Shown in pieces: positions 42,278-47,159 of a DNA stretch of 47,159 nt (position 1 is the first letter of the stretch; each line of letters opens with the position of its first letter). Position numbers and translations under genes: made by a program. Source of the DNA: Mycobacterium sp. 1245805.9 (GTDB lineage: Bacteria > Actinomycetota > Actinomycetes > Mycobacteriales > Mycobacteriaceae); contig NZ_LZKR01000053.1 of assembly GCF_001672915.1 (NCBI RefSeq), positions 1-47,159 of the forward strand. The letters run 5' to 3'. The notes beneath the pieces were generated by a model. The model was not told where the DNA came from, searched no databases, and saw only the letters and a list, made by a program, of their open reading frames with translations.

Positions 42278-42316
42278 CCGCCGCTGGAGTGAGGGGATCC
42301 AGCGGCGGTCTTTTTT
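42278..42316 (+). terminator. Rho-independent terminator after fadA2
   Basis: CCGCCGCTGG (42278-42287) pairs perfectly with CCAGCGGCGG (42299-42308) around an 11-nt loop and is followed by TCTTTTTT. This is a textbook intrinsic terminator, uncommon in mycobacteria, 180 nt past the fadA2 stop. Confidence 0.88.
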
Positions 42317-42327
42317 GCTTGCAAACA

Positions 42328-42359
42328 AAAACCCCGCCTCCGGCCGGAAGCGGGGTTTT
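42328..42359 (-). terminator. Intrinsic terminator after fadE5
   Basis: AAAACCCCGC (42328-42337) pairs perfectly with GCGGGGTTTT (42350-42359). Read leftwards it is a GC-rich stem running into TTTTTGTTTG, 16 nt past the fadE5 stop. With the preceding terminator it forms a back-to-back pair between convergent genes. Confidence 0.85.
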
Positions 42360-42374
42360 CGCAGAGACTCAGGC

Positions 42375-44210
42375 CTAGAACGCAGCCTCGTCGAGCTCCA
42401 TGATCTCGTTGTCCAGCGTCTCGATGACCTCGCGGGTGCTGGCCAGCAGGGGCAGGAAGTTCTTCGCGAAGAACGATGCCACCGCGATCTTGCCCTCGTA
42501 GAAGGACCGCTCGGCGCCGCTGGCGCCGGCGTCCAGCGCCGCCACCGCGACCGCGGCCTGACGCTGCAGCAACCAGCCGATGACCAGGTCGCCGACGCTC
42601 ATCAGGAAGCGCACCGAACCCAGGCCCACCTTGTAGAGGCTGGTGACGTCCTCCTGCGCGGCCATCAGGTAGCCGGTCAGGGTGGCCGCCATGGCCTGCA
42701 CGTCGGTCAGCGCCTTGCCGAGCAGCTCGCGCTCGGTCTTGAGCCGGCCGTTGCCCGACTCGCTGTCGACGAACTTCTGGATCTCCCCCGACACGTGGGC
42801 CAGGGCCACACCCTTGTCGCGGACGATCTTGCGGAAGAAGAAGTCCTGCGCCTGGATGGCCGTGGTGCCCTCGTAGAGCGAGTCGATCTTGGCGTCACGG
42901 ATGTACTGCTCGATCGGGTAGTCCTGCAGGAAGCCGGACCCACCGAAGGTCTGCAGGCTCTCGGTGAGCTTGGCGTACGCCTGCTCGGAGCCCACACCCT
43001 TGACCACCGGCAGCATCAGGTCGTTGACCTTGACCGCCAGCTCGGCGTCCACACCGTGCAGCGCCTCGGCGACCGCCGCGTCCTGGTAGGTCGCGGTGAA
43101 CAGGTACAGCGCGCGCAGACCCTCGGCGTAGGCCTTCTGGGTCATCAGCGAGCGGCGCACGTCGGGGTGGTGCGTGATGGTCACCCGCGGCGCGGTCTTG
43201 TCGGTCATCTGGGTCATGTCGGCACCCTGCACCCGGGACTTGGCGTACTCCAACGCGTTCAGATAGCCGGTGGACAGGGTGGCGATCGCCTTGGTGCCGA
43301 CCATCATGCGGGCCTGCTCGATGACCTCGAACATCTGCGCGATGCCGTTGTGCACCTCGCCGACCAGCCAGCCCTTGGCGGGCACGCCGTGCTGGCCGAG
43401 CGAGAGCTCACAGGTCGCCGAGACCTTGAGGCCCATCTTGTGCTCGACGTTGGTGACGAACACGCCGTTGCGCTCGCCCAGCTCGCCGGTCTCGAAGTCG
43501 AACAGGAACTTGGGCACGAAGAACAGCGACAACCCCTTGGTGCCCGGGCCGGCGCCCTCGGGGCGGGCCAGCACCAGGTGGAAGATGTTCTCGAACAGGT
43601 CGCCGGAGTCACCCGAGGTGATGAAGCGCTTCACACCGTCGATGTGCCAGGAGCCGTCCTCCTGCTGGACCGCCTTGGTGCGCCCGGCGCCCACGTCCGA
43701 ACCGGCGTCCGGCTCGGTCAGCACCATGGTCGAGCCCCAGCCGCGCTCGGCGGCCAGCACGGCCCACTTCTTCTGCTCCTCGGTGCCGAGGTGGTACAGG
43801 ATATTGGCGAACCCGGCGCCGCCGCCGTACATCCACACGGCGGGGTTGGCGCCCAGGATGTGCTCGTGCAGCGCCCACAGCAGCGCCTTGGGCATCGGCA
43901 TGCCGCCGAGCGCCTCGTCGATGCCGGCCTTGTCCCAGCCAGCCTCGGTGACGGCGCGGACGGACTCCTTGAAGGACTCCGGCAGCGTCACCGAATGGGT
44001 CTCGGGGTCGAAAACCGGCGGGTTGCGGTCGCCCTCGACGAACGACTCCGCGACCGGTCCCTCGGCCAGGCGGCTGATCTCGGACAGCATTTCCTGGGCG
44101 GTGTCGACGTCGAGGTCGCTGTACTCGCCCTGGCCCAATGCTTTGTCAACGCCGAAGACTTCGAACAGGTTGAATACCTGGTCACGGACGTTGCTCTTGT
44201 AGTGGCTCAC
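42375..44210 (-). CDS. fadE5: Acyl-CoA dehydrogenase FadE5
   Basis: A 611-residue FAD-dependent acyl-CoA dehydrogenase, the same length as Rv0244c. The start is the GTG at 44210 ([19 protein letters not shown]), 6 nt after AGGAGGA. The FAD/substrate motif is [20 protein letters not shown]. The catalytic Glu sits in [19 protein letters not shown]-terminal helical extension distinguishes it from short dehydrogenases. It forms the alpha-beta double bond of fatty acyl-CoAs. A TTAC-N6-GTAA inverted repeat lies 51-66 nt upstream. Confidence 0.96.
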   Translation of the reverse strand: MSHYKSNVRDQVFNLFEVFGVDKALGQGEYSDLDVDTAQEMLSEISRLAEGPVAESFVEGDRNPPVFDPETHSVTLPESFKESVRAVTEAGWDKAGIDEALGGMPMPKALLWALHEHILGANPAVWMYGGGAGFANILYHLGTEEQKKWAVLAAERGWGSTMVLTEPDAGSDVGAGRTKAVQQEDGSWHIDGVKRFITSGDSGDLFENIFHLVLARPEGAGPGTKGLSLFFVPKFLFDFETGELGERNGVFVTNVEHKMGLKVSATCELSLGQHGVPAKGWLVGEVHNGIAQMFEVIEQARMMVGTKAIATLSTGYLNALEYAKSRVQGADMTQMTDKTAPRVTITHHPDVRRSLMTQKAYAEGLRALYLFTATYQDAAVAEALHGVDAELAVKVNDLMLPVVKGVGSEQAYAKLTESLQTFGGSGFLQDYPIEQYIRDAKIDSLYEGTTAIQAQDFFFRKIVRDKGVALAHVSGEIQKFVDSESGNGRLKTERELLGKALTDVQAMAATLTGYLMAAQEDVTSLYKVGLGSVRFLMSVGDLVIGWLLQRQAAVAVAALDAGASGAERSFYEGKIAVASFFAKNFLPLLASTREVIETLDNEIMELDEAAF

Positions 44211-44260
44211 TACGTTCCTCCTCGTTGAGAATGCCACTTGTGGTTGGGTACTAGGTCTAA

Positions 44261-44276
44261 GTTACCCACCAGTAAC
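44261..44276. promoter_or_regulatory. Inverted repeat upstream of fadE5, candidate operator
   Basis: GTTAC-CCACCA-GTAAC is a 5-6-5 inverted repeat with the same TTAC-N6-GTAA core as the fabG4/fadA2 site. It lies 51 nt upstream of the fadE5 start, where a repressor would block initiation. It is also within the shared upstream region of the divergent 2-oxoglutarate oxygenase gene. Confidence 0.65.
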
Positions 44277-44345
44277 TGCCCTAAAATATAGCCGTTATTG
44301 TCGGCGACGCAAGCGAGTGTGAGCTAGATTCCACCGTCTAACTAA

Positions 44346-44357
44346 CCAACCGGTTGG
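44346..44357. promoter_or_regulatory. Palindrome upstream of the 2OG oxygenase
   Basis: CCAACCGGTTGG is a perfect 12-bp palindrome, 43 nt before the oxygenase ATG. Its symmetry and position fit an operator for that gene, distinct from the fadE5-side repeat. Only 70 nt separate the two. Confidence 0.5.
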
Positions 44358-44400
44358 GCAGTCCTTCTTTTCGCGCCCTACCTGCGGAGATGATGTAGCC

Positions 44401-45932
<1,532 letters not shown>

Positions 45933-45970
45933 CGGGCTCGGCGCCTAGGCCGCGGCCACTCACATCGAAA

Positions 45971-46017
45971 CTGCGCTCAGCGCTACCGAATGAGCGAATT
46001 CGGCGCTCTGAGCGCAG
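45971..46017. terminator. Hairpin downstream of the flavin reductase
   Basis: CTGCGCTCAG (45971-45980) pairs perfectly with CTGAGCGCAG (46008-46017), and the inner bases extend the stem. There is no T-tract. It lies between the convergent flavin reductase (ends 45932) and the small leftward gene (ends 46044) and probably terminates both. Confidence 0.55.
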
Positions 46018-46043
46018 GCTCGGCGCAGTGAACCGTGGCCCGG

Positions 46044-46199
46044 CTACGGGCGGCGACTGAGCTCCTCCCGATAGCCGGCAACGCGTCGCTCGATTTCGGC
46101 GGCATCTTCGTGCCTGCCTTCTTTGTGCGCGAGTTCGGCGCGGACCGAGAGCTCGCGGATCGCGGTGCGGATCTCGTTGACGCTGGTGGTTTCTCGCAT
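46044..46199 (-). CDS. 51-residue charged small protein
   Basis: Read leftwards from the ATG at 46199: MRETTSVNEIRTAIRELSVR, then AELAHKEGRHEDAAEIERRV and a short basic end (AGYREELSRRP). It is almost entirely helical with heptad-like spacing of hydrophobics, so a helical hairpin or coiled-coil dimer is likely. There is no strong ribosome site, which suggests a leaderless or weakly translated gene. Composition and codon pattern look coding; the family is not recognised. It converges on the flavin reductase gene. Confidence 0.6.
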   Translation of the reverse strand: MRETTSVNEIRTAIRELSVRAELAHKEGRHEDAAEIERRVAGYREELSRRP

Positions 46200-46360
46200 G
46201 GGTGTCGGGTACCCGATCCGCGGTCCGCGTACCGCCGATCGCGATCGGTGCGGCGAATGCCGCGCCAGCGGCCCGGGGGAGTGCTAGCTTTCGCTGTATC
46301 GCGGCTGTTTGCTGCTGGGCGGGGGCTGAGCGGGGGGCCACGTGAAGTGGAGGTGCCCAA

Positions 46361-47159
<799 letters not shown>

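Overview
The window is high-GC actinobacterial DNA. Its gene order and products identify it as a slow-growing, PE-PGRS-bearing Mycobacterium. The backbone matches, from memory, the M. tuberculosis Rv0222-Rv0245 block: echA1, aldehyde dehydrogenase, methyltransferase, glycosyltransferase, two membrane proteins, an acyltransferase, php, fadE4, TetR, the R2-like oxidase, gabD1, an Rv0235c-like protein, aftD, lpqI, TetR, htdX, fabG4, fadA2, fadE5 and the flavin reductase. Several insertions relative to that block argue against M. tuberculosis itself. The species cannot be fixed from this sequence alone.

Left part (1-14.5 kb): two tandem PE-PGRS genes (the first runs off the edge and looks frameshifted), then a TetR repressor translationally coupled to a 43-residue microprotein and divergent from echA1. 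A second TetR gene and the aldehyde dehydrogenase follow. After these comes a cell-envelope cluster: methyltransferase, an unidentified membrane protein, a GT4 glycosyltransferase, two polytopic or secreted-domain membrane proteins and an acyltransferase-3 protein.

Middle (14.5-23.7 kb): an acyl-CoA ligase and the Php lactonase overlap by 4 nt and diverge from fadE4. A TetR-R2lox operon follows with an unusually clear promoter carrying two palindromes. gabD1 diverges from an acetolactate-synthase-like ThDP enzyme.

Accessory island (23.74-29.02 kb): a 5'-truncated IS481-type transposase abuts a fragment of a 13E12-repeat (DUF222/HNH) gene, and the C-terminal end of a 13E12 gene lies 3.9 kb away in the same orientation. 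Between the two fragments are a CoiA-like PD-(D/E)XK nuclease with a zinc ribbon, a 458-residue protein with a restriction-endonuclease-like N-terminus, and small ORFs. Base composition looks less GC-rich here. This is the best candidate for an undescribed, possibly defensive, system.

Right part (29-46.3 kb): a lipase-maturation-factor-like membrane protein, the arabinofuranosyltransferase AftD and two DUF2613-type small exported proteins come first. Then lpqI, TetR and a ClC channel, followed by the fatty-acid set htdX-fabG4 / fadA2 / fadE5. Finally a 2-oxoglutarate oxygenase overlaps a flavin reductase. fabG4/fadA2 and fadE5 share a TTAC-N6-GTAA inverted repeat, which suggests one common regulator. 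Two intrinsic terminators stand back to back between fadA2 and fadE5.

The right edge is a third PE-PGRS gene whose last ~200 bases contain a nearly pure G tract that is almost certainly a sequencing or assembly artefact. The contig appears to end in PGRS repeats on both sides. No rRNA, tRNA or CRISPR array was seen.
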